Below, piece after piece: positions 56,642-64,000 of a stretch of DNA of 64,000 nt. Location of the stretch: contig JACXVD010000014.1 of NCBI GenBank assembly GCA_014763545.1, forward strand, positions 1-64,000, given 5' to 3'. Below the pieces are notes generated by a model. The model searched no databases. It was not told where the DNA came from and saw nothing but the letters and a program-made list of their open reading frames with translations. A program made the translations under genes and the position numbers. Each line of letters begins with the position of its first letter. Position 1 is the first letter of the stretch. This DNA comes from Sphingomonadales bacterium. Its GTDB lineage: Bacteria; Pseudomonadota; Alphaproteobacteria; Sphingomonadales; Sphingomonadaceae.

Positions 56642-57540
56642 TCGAGGTCGCGGACGCGCGCAGCTGCACGCCGGAGGAATGTATCGAGGGGCTGCGCAGC
56701 ACGGGCTACGATCCGCGCTGCGAGGAGAGCACCGCCCATGCCGCCGGGTGGCTGCGCAGGCTCGGCAACAATCGCAGCTTCCTGGGCGATATGCTGGTGG
56801 ACGAGCTGGCCGGGCGATCGGCGCGCGAAGGGCTCGAGAGCGGCTACACCCCGCAGGCGATTGTCCTGTCGCGGCAGGAGGCGGGCTTTTTCATGCGGGC
56901 CAATATCTGGCCGGCGCCCGGCGACTACGCCTATCGCGCAAGCGGGGCGCATAATTTCGTCTATGGCACGCCGCACGACCACAATTTCGATTTTCTTACC
57001 GTGGGTTACTTCGGCCCTGGCTATCGCAGCGACTATTACGAATACGATTATGAGGCGGTCGATGGCTGGCGGGGCGAGGCGGCGGGCTTGCGCTTTGTCG
57101 AGCGCAGCGCGCTGCATGAAGGCAAGCTGATGCACTATCGCGCGCTGCGCGACGTCCACAGCCAGATCCCGCCCGAAAGCCTGTCGATTTCGCTCAATAT
57201 CATTGCCACCGACCCGATGCAGGGATGGCTGGACCAATACGGCTTCGATCTCGAAACAGGGACGGTGAGCGCCATCCTCAACCCCGGGTCGAGCGAGTGC
57301 CTGCTGCGCCTTGCGGTCGGGCTGGGCGGGGATGAGGCGATCGACCTCGCCCACGAATTCGGGCGAAGCCACCCGTCGGACCGGATGCGGCTGGCCGCCT
57401 ACGAGGCGCGCAGCCTGCTGGCCGTAGCGCCGGACGAAAGCGACGCACTGTGGCGCGATGCCGAATTGGCGGGTAGCCGTCTCCTCGCGGTGGAGGCGCG
57501 GCGGCGGCGCGCAGAACTCAGCGGAATGGCGGCTCGTTGA
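56629..57540 (+). CDS. Cupin-fold, cysteine-dioxygenase-like protein with helical tail
   Basis: A 303-residue protein. The central domain resembles thiol-dioxygenase cupins: GTPHDHNFDFLTVGYFGPGY supplies His116 and His118, and RDVHSQIPPESLSISLNI supplies His177, the three-His pattern that binds non-haem iron in cysteine dioxygenase. A helical-repeat tail (about 220-300) follows. It overlaps the preceding paralogue by 13 bases and the convergent AMP nucleosidase gene by 23 bases. Substrate is unknown; the small peptide encoded upstream is one candidate. The CDO resemblance is by eye. Confidence 0.6.
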   Translation: MPRVIEVADARSCTPEECIEGLRSTGYDPRCEESTAHAAGWLRRLGNNRSFLGDMLVDELAGRSAREGLESGYTPQAIVLSRQEAGFFMRANIWPAPGDYAYRASGAHNFVYGTPHDHNFDFLTVGYFGPGYRSDYYEYDYEAVDGWRGEAAGLRFVERSALHEGKLMHYRALRDVHSQIPPESLSISLNIIATDPMQGWLDQYGFDLETGTVSAILNPGSSECLLRLAVGLGGDEAIDLAHEFGRSHPSDRMRLAAYEARSLLAVAPDESDALWRDAELAGSRLLAVEARRRRAELSGMAAR

Positions 57541-58966
57541 ACGCGCGCAGCTTGCGGCTGTGCAGCCGTTCGCCCTCCGCCCGCAGCCGGTCGCAGGCCT
57601 TGATCCCGATCTGCAAATGGGCGGCAATCGCCTCTTCGTAGAATTGGTTGGCCTGGCCGGGCAGCTTGATTTCGCCATGCAGCGGCTTGTCCGATACGCA
57701 TAGCAAGGTGCCGTAGGGCACGCGGAAACGATAACCCTGCGCCGCGATGGTCGCACTTTCCATCTCGATCGCGATCGCGCGACTTTGCGAAAAGCGGCGG
57801 GCGGAGCGGGTGTAGAGCAGTTCCCAATTGCGATCGTCGGTGGTCACCACCGTGCCGGTGCGCATCCGCTGCTTCAGATTGGCCCCTTGCGTGCCCGACA
57901 CTTCCTCCGCCGCCCCGGCCAGCGCCTGCTGGACCTCGGCAATGGGCGGGATCGGGATTTCCGGCGGCAGCACGTCGTCCATCACATGGTCGTCCCGCAG
58001 ATAGGCGTGGGCGAGCACGAAATCGCCGATCCGCTGGCTGGCGCGCAGCCCGCCGCAGTGGCCGATCATCAGCCAGGCTTCGGGGCGCAGCACCGCCAGG
58101 TGGTCGCAGATCGTCTTGGCATTGGACGGGCCGACCCCGATGTTGACCAGCGAGATGCCCATCTTGTCTTCGCGCATCAGGTGGTAGGCGGGCATCTGGT
58201 GCCGCCGCCAGGCGGTGTCGGACAATTGGCTGCGCGCGCCGCTGGCCGCACGTTCCATGTGCAGCCCGCCGGCGCCCGAAAGGTCGGTATATCCGTCGCT
58301 GCCCAGCTGTTCGGCGGCCCAGTCGACGAATTCGTCGACATAGCGGTGGTAGTTGGTGAACAGGATAAAGCGCTGGAAATGTTCGGCCGGGGTGCCGGTG
58401 TAATGCGCCAGCCGGGCGAGCGAGTAATCGGTACGCAGCCCGTCGAACAGCGACAGCGGCAAGGTGCCGCCCGTATCGCCGATGTCCACGCCGTCGGCCA
58501 GCTCGTCGCCGATCAGCGCCAGCTCGGTGGTCGGGAAATGGCGCGCCAGTTCCGCCGGGCTGATTCCCGCCATCGCCGCGCCCTGCTGCCCATCGAGGAC
58601 ATAGGGGAAGGCGATCTCCTGGCGGGAGGGGCGGACTTCGATCTCGACCCGGTATTCGCGGCAGATCAGTTCCAGCTGCTCGCGCAGGTAATCGCTGTAA
58701 AGCGCCGGGCGGGTAACGGTGGTGCGATAGGTTCCCACCGAATCCAGCCGCCCGAACGCGCGCGAGCGGTCGCCCGGCTCGCCATCGCCGGAATAGTGCA
58801 CCAGCAGTTCGGGATAGCAATAGGTGCCCGAATCGCGTGTGTCGGGCGGCGGCAGGCGCCCCTCGTCGGCATAGGTCTTGATATCGTTGCGAAGGGCGGC
58901 GACGGCGGCGTCGTAAACGCGGTGCAATTCCGCTATGGCATTGTCTACTGGGTTCATCTGCTGCAT
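57518..58966 (-). CDS. amn: AMP nucleosidase
   Basis: A 482-residue enzyme cleaving AMP to adenine and ribose 5-phosphate, for purine balance. The N-terminal half is the AMP-nucleosidase-specific domain (YCYPELLVHYSGDGEPGDRS). The C-terminal half is a PNP/UDP phosphorylase fold (LVNIGVGPSNAKTICDHLA, GHCGGLRASQRIGDF, AIEMESATIAAQG, LLCVSDKPLHGEIKLPG). An alternative start is the ATG at 58957. TGCA-N5-TGCA sits at the start codon's upstream edge. Confidence 0.95.
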   Translation of the reverse strand: MQQMNPVDNAIAELHRVYDAAVAALRNDIKTYADEGRLPPPDTRDSGTYCYPELLVHYSGDGEPGDRSRAFGRLDSVGTYRTTVTRPALYSDYLREQLELICREYRVEIEVRPSRQEIAFPYVLDGQQGAAMAGISPAELARHFPTTELALIGDELADGVDIGDTGGTLPLSLFDGLRTDYSLARLAHYTGTPAEHFQRFILFTNYHRYVDEFVDWAAEQLGSDGYTDLSGAGGLHMERAASGARSQLSDTAWRRHQMPAYHLMREDKMGISLVNIGVGPSNAKTICDHLAVLRPEAWLMIGHCGGLRASQRIGDFVLAHAYLRDDHVMDDVLPPEIPIPPIAEVQQALAGAAEEVSGTQGANLKQRMRTGTVVTTDDRNWELLYTRSARRFSQSRAIAIEMESATIAAQGYRFRVPYGTLLCVSDKPLHGEIKLPGQANQFYEEAIAAHLQIGIKACDRLRAEGERLHSRKLRAFNEPPFR

Positions 58967-59102
58967 TTAGTGCAACCCATGTGAAAGTCAAAGCAACCGG
59001 ATCCGGGGGTGATTATCCGTGCGTTTTGCGTCGTATCAATGAATAATGGTGCAGTGCAGCATAGCAGGGGGGCATCAACCCCACGACTTAAAGGAGTTTC
59101 CC

Positions 59103-59621
59103 ATGAATACCCAAGCCGCAGAGCGCGACATCACGACGCGAGCGAATGTGGAACTGGCCGTGCGCCCGGTCGAACAGGCCGACGAGGCGCTGCTCGAAGC
59201 CTTCTTCGACAAGGTCAGCGACGAGGATCGCCGGTTTCGCTTCCTGACCGCGCAGCAGCATGTCGGCCACGACCAGCTGATGCCGATGGTCAGCGTCGAT
59301 CACTGGCAGACCGAAAGCTTCCTGGCGTTCGACAAGGCGACCGACGAGCTGGTGGCGACCGGCATGCTGGCCTGCGACAAGGCGATGGAAGTCGGCGAAA
59401 TCGCGATTTCCGTCCGCTCCGACTATCGCGGCAAGGGCCTTGGCTGGGCCATGCTCGATGTGCTGGGCAACGCCGCCGAAAAACGCGGCGTGAAGGAAGT
59501 GATCGCGATCGAAGACCGCGAAAACCACGCGGCGATCGAACTGGAGCGCGAAAAGGGCTTCACCCCGCGCGCCTTCGAAGGCGACGCGCATCTGGTGATC
59601 CTCGCCAAGTCCTTCGCCTGA
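59103..59621 (+). CDS. GNAT-family N-acetyltransferase
   Basis: A 172-residue single-domain acetyltransferase. The acetyl-CoA loop is VRSDYRGKGLGWAMLDVLG (R-x-x-G-x-G type), preceded by the strand VGEIAIS. The N-terminus (LAVRPVEQADEALLEAFF, SDEDRRFRFL) resembles the acetyltransferase domain of protein-acetylating enzymes such as Pat. The start at 59103 is behind AAAGGAG. Ends at a strong bidirectional terminator. Given the acs locus in the window, a protein acetylase role is conceivable but unsupported. Confidence 0.88.
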   Translation: MNTQAAERDITTRANVELAVRPVEQADEALLEAFFDKVSDEDRRFRFLTAQQHVGHDQLMPMVSVDHWQTESFLAFDKATDELVATGMLACDKAMEVGEIAISVRSDYRGKGLGWAMLDVLGNAAEKRGVKEVIAIEDRENHAAIELEREKGFTPRAFEGDAHLVILAKSFA

Positions 59622-59664
59622 TCGGGCAACGGCGCGGCCTCACAGAGGGCGCCGCGCCAAAGAG

Positions 59665-59698
59665 AAAGCCCGCCGGGATCGAAATCCCGGCGGGCTTT
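59665..59698. terminator. Bidirectional terminator between GNAT gene and rplI
   Basis: A perfect 15-bp palindromic stem (AAAGCCCGCCGGGAT and ATCCCGGCGGGCTTT) with a CGAA loop. T-rich flanks on both strands allow it to stop both the GNAT transcript and the convergent ribosomal operon. Confidence 0.95.
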
Positions 59699-59745
59699 TC
59701 TGTGTGCTGCGCTCCCCGCAAGGGAAGCGGGAGCCGGTGGTGCGA

Positions 59746-60354
59746 TTACTCGCCCGCCTGCTCCGCGCGTTCTTCGAGCAGGTCGGCCGGGATTTCGCCC
59801 GGTTCCAGCGTCGGATCGACTGCTTCGGTGAAGCCTTCGCTCTCGGCGCGGTCTTCTTCGAACATCTGCGCCATCACGTCGACGCCCTGGCGCTGCAGTT
59901 CGGCTTCATCGTCCGAACGCGCGACATTGGCCTTGATCGTGACCGAGACTTCGGGGTGCAGGTCGATGCGCACGTCGTGCACGCCCAGGGTCTTGATGGG
60001 GTGACCCATGATGACCTGCTTCTTGTCGATGTCGTGGCCCTGTTCGGCCAGCGCCATTGCGATGTCGCGTACGTTGACCGAGCCGTAAAGCTGGCCGGCG
60101 TTGGACGACGAACGGATCAGCACGATCTCGGCGCCATCGACCTTCTCGCCAGCCTTTGCGGCTTCGCTGCGGCGTTCCGCGTTTTCCTGTTCCAGGCGTT
60201 CGCGGTTGGCTTCGAAGACCTTCTTGTTGGCTTCGTTGGCGCGCAGGGCCTTCTTCTGCGGGAGCAGGAAGTTGCGGGCGTAGCCGTCCTTGACCGACAC
60301 GACGTCGCCGATCGTGCCCAGCTTCTCGATACGTTCGAGGAGGATGATATCCAT
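59746..60354 (-). CDS. rplI: 50S ribosomal protein L9
   Basis: A 202-residue L9, longer than the 150-residue E. coli protein because of an acidic C-terminal extension rich in Glu ([19 protein letters not shown]), typical of alphaproteobacteria. The N-terminal RNA-binding lobe [19 protein letters not shown] and [13 protein letters not shown] are invariant. The C-terminal lobe contains [21 protein letters not shown]. Last gene of rpsF-rpsR-rplI. Confidence 0.97.
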   Translation of the reverse strand: MDIILLERIEKLGTIGDVVSVKDGYARNFLLPQKKALRANEANKKVFEANRERLEQENAERRSEAAKAGEKVDGAEIVLIRSSSNAGQLYGSVNVRDIAMALAEQGHDIDKKQVIMGHPIKTLGVHDVRIDLHPEVSVTIKANVARSDDEAELQRQGVDVMAQMFEEDRAESEGFTEAVDPTLEPGEIPADLLEERAEQAGE

Positions 60355-60367
60355 GTCTCTTCTCCCC

Positions 60368-60592
60368 TTACTTCACGATGTAGGGCAGCAGGCCGATGTG
60401 GCGAGCGCGCTTGATGGCCTTGGCCAGTTCACGCTGCTTCTTGGCGCTGACGGCGGTGATGCGGCTGGGAACGATCTTGCCGCGTTCGGACATGAAGCCC
60501 TGCAGCAGGCGCACGTCCTTGTAATCGATCTTCGGCGCGTTCTTGCCCGAGAACGGGCAGGACTTGCGGCGGCGGAAAAACGGGCGGGCCAT
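60368..60592 (-). CDS. rpsR: 30S ribosomal protein S18
   Basis: A 74-residue S18. Diagnostic segments are [39 protein letters not shown] and [20 protein letters not shown]. The start overlaps the rpsF stop by one base, matching the joint S6-S18 binding unit on 16S rRNA. Confidence 0.98.
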   Translation of the reverse strand: MARPFFRRRKSCPFSGKNAPKIDYKDVRLLQGFMSERGKIVPSRITAVSAKKQRELAKAIKRARHIGLLPYIVK

Positions 60593-60957
60593 CAGTCGCG
60601 CTCCTCACGGTCGGTGCGACGCTTGCGGTCGCGTTCGTTCTTGCGCATCATCACGCTCGGGCCTTCTTCGTGGGTTTCCACGGCGATGGTCATGTAGCGG
60701 ATGATGTCTTCGTTGATGCGCGACTGGCGCTCCAGCTCGGCGACCACGCTGCCCGGACCCTCGATGTTGAGCATCACGAAATGGGCCTTGCGGTTGCGGT
60801 CGATCTTGTAGGCCAGGTTCTTCAGGCCCCAGGTCTCGGTCTTGGTGACCTTGCCGTTGTTCGCTTCGATGATTTCGGTGGCGTTTGCCGCCAGCGCGTC
60901 AACCTGAGCCTGGCTCAGGTCCTGGCGCGCGAGAAAGACATGCTCGTACAGAGCCAT
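60592..60957 (-). CDS. rpsF: 30S ribosomal protein S6
   Basis: A 121-residue S6, partner of S18 on the 30S platform. It begins [20 protein letters not shown] and has [17 protein letters not shown] and [18 protein letters not shown], with a basic tail of alternating Arg/Lys/Asp/Glu. The start at 60957 is set by the family N-terminus; a longer frame upstream is leader sequence. A roughly 100-base leader may contain the S6:S18 autoregulatory element. Confidence 0.97.
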   Translation of the reverse strand: MALYEHVFLARQDLSQAQVDALAANATEIIEANNGKVTKTETWGLKNLAYKIDRNRKAHFVMLNIEGPGSVVAELERQSRINEDIIRYMTIAVETHEEGPSVMMRKNERDRKRRTDREERD

Positions 60958-61059
60958 GTTCTGCGTCCTTTCACTTCCGGCCGATCGCTGGCTGATCCGC
61001 GGGATTGCGGGGCCCCTCCGGCTTTCTTCGAATCCCCGCCCGGAAGCAGGGAAGGCGCG

Positions 61060-61087
61060 CACATAGCGGGATCTGGCGGGAATGCAA
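61060..61087 (-). promoter_or_regulatory. Possible sigma-70-type promoter of rpsF operon
   Basis: On the minus strand TTGCAT (61087-61082) and TATGTG (61065-61060) are separated by 16 bases. Transcription would begin about 95 bases before rpsF, leaving a GC-rich structured leader. The 275-base gap between rpsF and the DUF808 gene shows nothing else clear. Confidence 0.4.
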
Positions 61088-61232
61088 GCGCGCAGCCGGT
61101 TGCGGGGCGGGCGACGGCGCGCCAATTTGCCGCATGGCAGGCGATGGTGCTTGTCATCGCCCGACATTCTGTTGCAAGCGGCAAGCCAATCGAAGGCTGC
61201 GAACGGCCTCCCTCATATCAATGGAGTAGAAC

Positions 61233-62171
61233 GTGCCCGGCGGTCTTGTCGCACTGCTTGACGATATTTCGGTGATTGCCCGCTCGGCTGCCGCCTCGAT
61301 CGACGATGTCGGGGTCGCGGCAGGCAAGGCCGGGTCGAAGGCGGCCGGCGTGGTGATCGACGATGCGGCGGTTACGCCGTCCTATGTCACCAGCCTGCCG
61401 CCCGCGCGCGAATTGCCGATCATCGGCAAGATTACGCTGGGCAGCCTGCGCAACAAGCTGCTGATCCTGCTGCCGATCGCGCTGCTGCTCAGCCAGTTCC
61501 TGCCCGGCGCCATCATCCCGCTGCTGATGCTCGGCGGCGCCTATCTCAGCTTCGAGGGGGCGGAAAAGGTGATGGAATGGCTGGGCGGCGAGAAGCACGG
61601 CCAGACGCTGGAAGAAGACATCGCCGACCCCGCTGCGTTCGAAAAGCAGCGCGTGGCCGGGGCGGTGCGCACCGACCTGATCCTGTCCGCCGAAATCATG
61701 GCCATCGCGCTCAGCCAGGTGGCCGATGAATCGCTGTTCGTTCGTGCGGGCGTGCTGGCCGTGGTCGGCGTGCTGCTGACTTTCGTGGTCTATGGCGCGG
61801 TGGGACTGATCGTGAAGCTCGACGATATCGGGCTGCACCTGGCGAACCGCAAACTGGCGGCCACGCGCAAGCTGGGCTGCGCCATGGTCAAGGCGATGCC
61901 GATCGTCCTCGTCGTCCTGTCCTTCGTCGGGACGCTGGCGATGCTGTGGGTCGGTGGCGGAATCATCCTCCACGGGCTGGAAGAACTCGGGCTCCACGCG
62001 CCGGCCGAGCTGGCTCACGGGCTGCAGGAAAGCGTCGCTGCGGCGACCGGCCCGCTGGGCGGGGTTCTCGGGTGGCTGACCTATGCGGTGGCGTCGGCGA
62101 TCGTCGGCCTGGTGCTGGGGGCCGTCCTCGCCATGCTCATCCACCAGGCGCAGAAACTGGCGAAGCGCTGA
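61233..62171 (+). CDS. DUF808 (YedI-type) membrane protein
   Basis: A 312-residue inner-membrane protein of the DUF808 family. LVALLDDISVIARSAAASID, then VVIDDAAVTPSYV and ELPIIGKITLGSLRNKLLIL define it. About five to six hydrophobic helices follow, including SQFLPGAIIPLLMLGGAYL. The start is GTG at 61233; no closer ATG precedes the conserved N-terminus. No function is known to me. Convergent with the Mur ligase gene, four bases apart. Confidence 0.88.
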   Translation: MPGGLVALLDDISVIARSAAASIDDVGVAAGKAGSKAAGVVIDDAAVTPSYVTSLPPARELPIIGKITLGSLRNKLLILLPIALLLSQFLPGAIIPLLMLGGAYLSFEGAEKVMEWLGGEKHGQTLEEDIADPAAFEKQRVAGAVRTDLILSAEIMAIALSQVADESLFVRAGVLAVVGVLLTFVVYGAVGLIVKLDDIGLHLANRKLAATRKLGCAMVKAMPIVLVVLSFVGTLAMLWVGGGIILHGLEELGLHAPAELAHGLQESVAAATGPLGGVLGWLTYAVASAIVGLVLGAVLAMLIHQAQKLAKR

Positions 62172-62175
62172 CCGG

Positions 62176-63612
62176 TTAGGCCAGCGCGGCGAGAATGCCC
62201 TGCGCGAAGCCGGTCAGCGTGTCGTCCCGCGCACCCATCACGACGATGCGGTCGCCCGGCTGCGCGAGGCGCGCGATGTGCTGCCCGCATTCCTCGCGCG
62301 AGGCGATATATTCGGCCTCGAGCGCCTTGGCCCCGGCCATCTCGCGCACCATCGCCACGATCCGTTCGCTGCCCTCGCTGCGGTCGACCGTGCCGCCGAA
62401 ATAGACCGGATCGCACAGAACCAGCCGGTCCCCATCGGCCAGTTCGCGGGCGAATGTGGCGGCGAGTTCGTGCCCCATCTGGCGCAGCGGGCCGTAGCCA
62501 TGCGGCTGGAAGAAGGCGATCACCCGGCCCGGATGCGCCCGCAGCGCCCGCAGGGTCGCGGCGCATTTCTCGGGATTGTGGCCGAAATCGTCGATCACCG
62601 TAACGCCCGAGGCACTGGTGCCGACGATATCGAACCGTCGCGCCATGCCTGCGAAGAGGCGCAGCGCGTGGACCGCCTCTTCCACCGGCACGCCGGCGGC
62701 ATTGGCGCCTGCGATTGCAGCCAGCGCATTGGACAGATTGTGGCGCCCCGGCATCGGCAGGGTCAGCGGCCATGCAGTCTTTTCGCGCTTGTCGATGATG
62801 ACTGCGGCGATGCTGGTCGGGGTTTCCTCGATCGTGCCGTGTTCGATCGTGATCACCGCTTGCGGCGCGTGAATCCCGAACGGCAGGACATTGTCGAGCC
62901 CTTCGGCGAGGTAGAAGCTCTCCTCGTCGTCGAAATTCACCGCGACCCGCGCCGACGCCTTGAGGAAGTTGCGGAACAATGCGCGCAGTTCCTCGATGCT
63001 CTTGTGGTCGAGGCTGACGTTGAGCAGCACCCCCACCTTGGGGCGGTAGAGGGCGATCGACCCGTCGCTTTCGTCCACTTCGCTGACGAAGGGTGCGCCG
63101 GTGCCGACCACCGCGCTGGCAAACGGCACGTCGGCGGAGCGGAAGTTCTTCATCACCGCGCCGTTCATGATGGTCGGATCGTATTCATTGTCGGCCAGGA
63201 TCCAGCCGAGCATCCCGGTGACGGTGGATTTGCCGCTGGTCCCGCCCACGGCGATGCCGAACCGCGCGGAATTGAACAGGTCGGCGAGCAATTCCGCCCG
63301 GCTCATGCGGCGGCACCCCAGCTGCGCGGCGCGCGCCACTTCGGGCACACTGTCTTCGACCGCCGCGCTGGCGACCAGGATCTGGTCTGCCGAGGTGATG
63401 CCGCTGCCGTCCTGCGGGAACAGGGTAAATCCCTGCGCTTCGAGCCAGGCGAATTTTTCCGGGCTGCGGCCCTGGTCGCGGCTGCGATCCGATCCCGCGA
63501 CCCGCGCGCCGCGCCCCTTGAGGATCTGCGCGAGCGGGAACATGCCCGATCCGCCGATGCCGCAGAAGAACCAGGGGTGGGCAGTGAGATCCGGCGGGGA
63601 AGAATCGACCAT
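62176..63612 (-). CDS. MurC/Mpl-like Mur ligase
   Basis: A 478-residue ATP-dependent Mur ligase. The N-terminal FCGIGGSGMFPLAQILKGRG is the UDP-MurNAc-binding Rossmann region of MurC and Mpl. The P-loop is GGTSGKSTVTGM, with Ser in place of the usual His of GTHGKT. FVSEVDESDGSIALYRP, the SLDHKSIEELRALF segment, PGRHNLSNALAAIAGA and VIDDFGHNPEKCAATL follow. Being divergent from an LD-carboxypeptidase gene, it more likely serves peptidoglycan recycling (Mpl: UDP-MurNAc plus tripeptide) than de novo MurC. The choice is inference. Confidence 0.8.
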   Translation of the reverse strand: MVDSSPPDLTAHPWFFCGIGGSGMFPLAQILKGRGARVAGSDRSRDQGRSPEKFAWLEAQGFTLFPQDGSGITSADQILVASAAVEDSVPEVARAAQLGCRRMSRAELLADLFNSARFGIAVGGTSGKSTVTGMLGWILADNEYDPTIMNGAVMKNFRSADVPFASAVVGTGAPFVSEVDESDGSIALYRPKVGVLLNVSLDHKSIEELRALFRNFLKASARVAVNFDDEESFYLAEGLDNVLPFGIHAPQAVITIEHGTIEETPTSIAAVIIDKREKTAWPLTLPMPGRHNLSNALAAIAGANAAGVPVEEAVHALRLFAGMARRFDIVGTSASGVTVIDDFGHNPEKCAATLRALRAHPGRVIAFFQPHGYGPLRQMGHELAATFARELADGDRLVLCDPVYFGGTVDRSEGSERIVAMVREMAGAKALEAEYIASREECGQHIARLAQPGDRIVVMGARDDTLTGFAQGILAALA

Positions 63613-63664
63613 GGCCCATGGCTATGCAGTTGTGCCCCCCGATACAAGACCGCTAGATGGGCTT

Positions 63665-64000
63665 ATGACCCGGATCGCGATCTGTGCGCCCGCCACCCCG
63701 ATTACCCGCGAGCATGCCGATGCGCTGCGCACGCTGGTGGCCGAAGAGTTCCCGCAGCATCGGGTGTGTTTCCACGAACAATGCTTCGAACAGCTCGGCC
63801 ATTTCGCCGGGGCCGATGTGGTGCGGATGCAGGCGCTGGTCGACAGCGCGAATGACGACAGCTTCGATGCCGTCTGGTTCGCCAAGGGCGGTTACGGATC
63901 GAACCGCATCGCCGAACAGGCCATCGCACAGTTCAACGATGCCGCGCGGCGCAAGAGCTATGTCGGCTTTTCCGACTGCGGCTACGTGCTCGGCGCACTC
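63665..64000 (+). CDS. LD-carboxypeptidase (S66 family), C-terminus cut by window edge
   Basis: The first 112 residues of an S66 peptidase, which trims the terminal D-Ala from murein tetrapeptides in the cytoplasm. MTRIAICAPATPITREHADA is the opening strand. FDAVWFAKGGYGSNRIAEQ corresponds to the RGGYG segment, and SYVGFSDCGYVLGAL contains the nucleophile Ser of the GxSD motif; the usual Ile-Thr after it is Cys-Gly here. It is divergent from the Mur ligase, 52 bases apart. Confidence 0.85.
   Translation, partial: MTRIAICAPATPITREHADALRTLVAEEFPQHRVCFHEQCFEQLGHFAGADVVRMQALVDSANDDSFDAVWFAKGGYGSNRIAEQAIAQFNDAARRKSYVGFSDCGYVLGAL

Noticed and set aside
58967-59102. TGCA-N5-TGCA palindrome near the amn start as an operator
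   Set aside because: Arms are only four bases and lie at the start codon edge; too weak to call.

Overview
This 64 kb window is GC-rich chromosomal DNA of an alphaproteobacterium. Gene content and order point to Sphingomonadales, probably Erythrobacteraceae: hisG-hisD-nusB-thiL running toward hppA, infA-maf-RNase E/G-like-yacG beside a tRNA-Phe, rpsF-rpsR-rplI, a TonB-dependent receptor, and long periplasmic S9 peptidases. The taxonomy is inference from recalled gene order, not a database match. I see no insertion sequence, prophage, CRISPR array or rRNA. Genes are densely packed, many overlap by 1-4 bases, and no gene-free stretch exceeds 300 bases.

Layout. 1-7 kb: a truncated Na+/H+ antiporter, a solitary HprK-like kinase, a FAD-linked oxidase, and a patatin-like lipoprotein divergent from a winged-helix/TolB-like/TPR regulator. 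7-9 kb: tRNA-Phe, yacG, a compact RNase E/G-like protein, maf and infA. 9-20 kb: a TonB-dependent receptor with an unusual Cys-repeat insert, uvrC, a DbpA-type helicase, a universal stress protein behind an FNR-type box, tesB, and a cupin/acyltransferase pair. 20-28 kb: an S9 peptidase, hppA, and the hisG-hisD-nusB-thiL operon, in which thiL is broken. 28-31 kb: DUF2332 protein, alpha/beta hydrolase, BolA, J-domain protein, glutathione transferase.

31.7-46 kb is a coherent short-chain fatty acid module: a cNMP/CBS/DUF294 protein, a DnaQ-like exonuclease, a two-component acetate-type symporter, a CrbS-like hybrid kinase with a transporter domain, a CrbR-like response regulator, acs, a DcaP-like porin and prpE. 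Three promoters here carry a GAC-N4-GTC palindrome that is a candidate binding site for the response regulator.

46-51 kb is an accessory block of seven same-strand genes (two GSTs, a reductase-like protein, three VOC/glyoxalase-type proteins, DUF1428) divergent from an HxlR regulator. 51-59 kb: a cobS with no adjacent cobT, a class A penicillin-binding protein, two hotdog thioesterases, then a 54-residue acidic peptide gene followed by two overlapping genes for related cupin-plus-helical proteins, and AMP nucleosidase. This three-gene unit is my best candidate for an undescribed system. 59-64 kb: a GNAT protein, ribosomal protein genes, a DUF808 membrane protein, and a Mur ligase divergent from an LD-carboxypeptidase cut by the window end, probably for peptidoglycan recycling.
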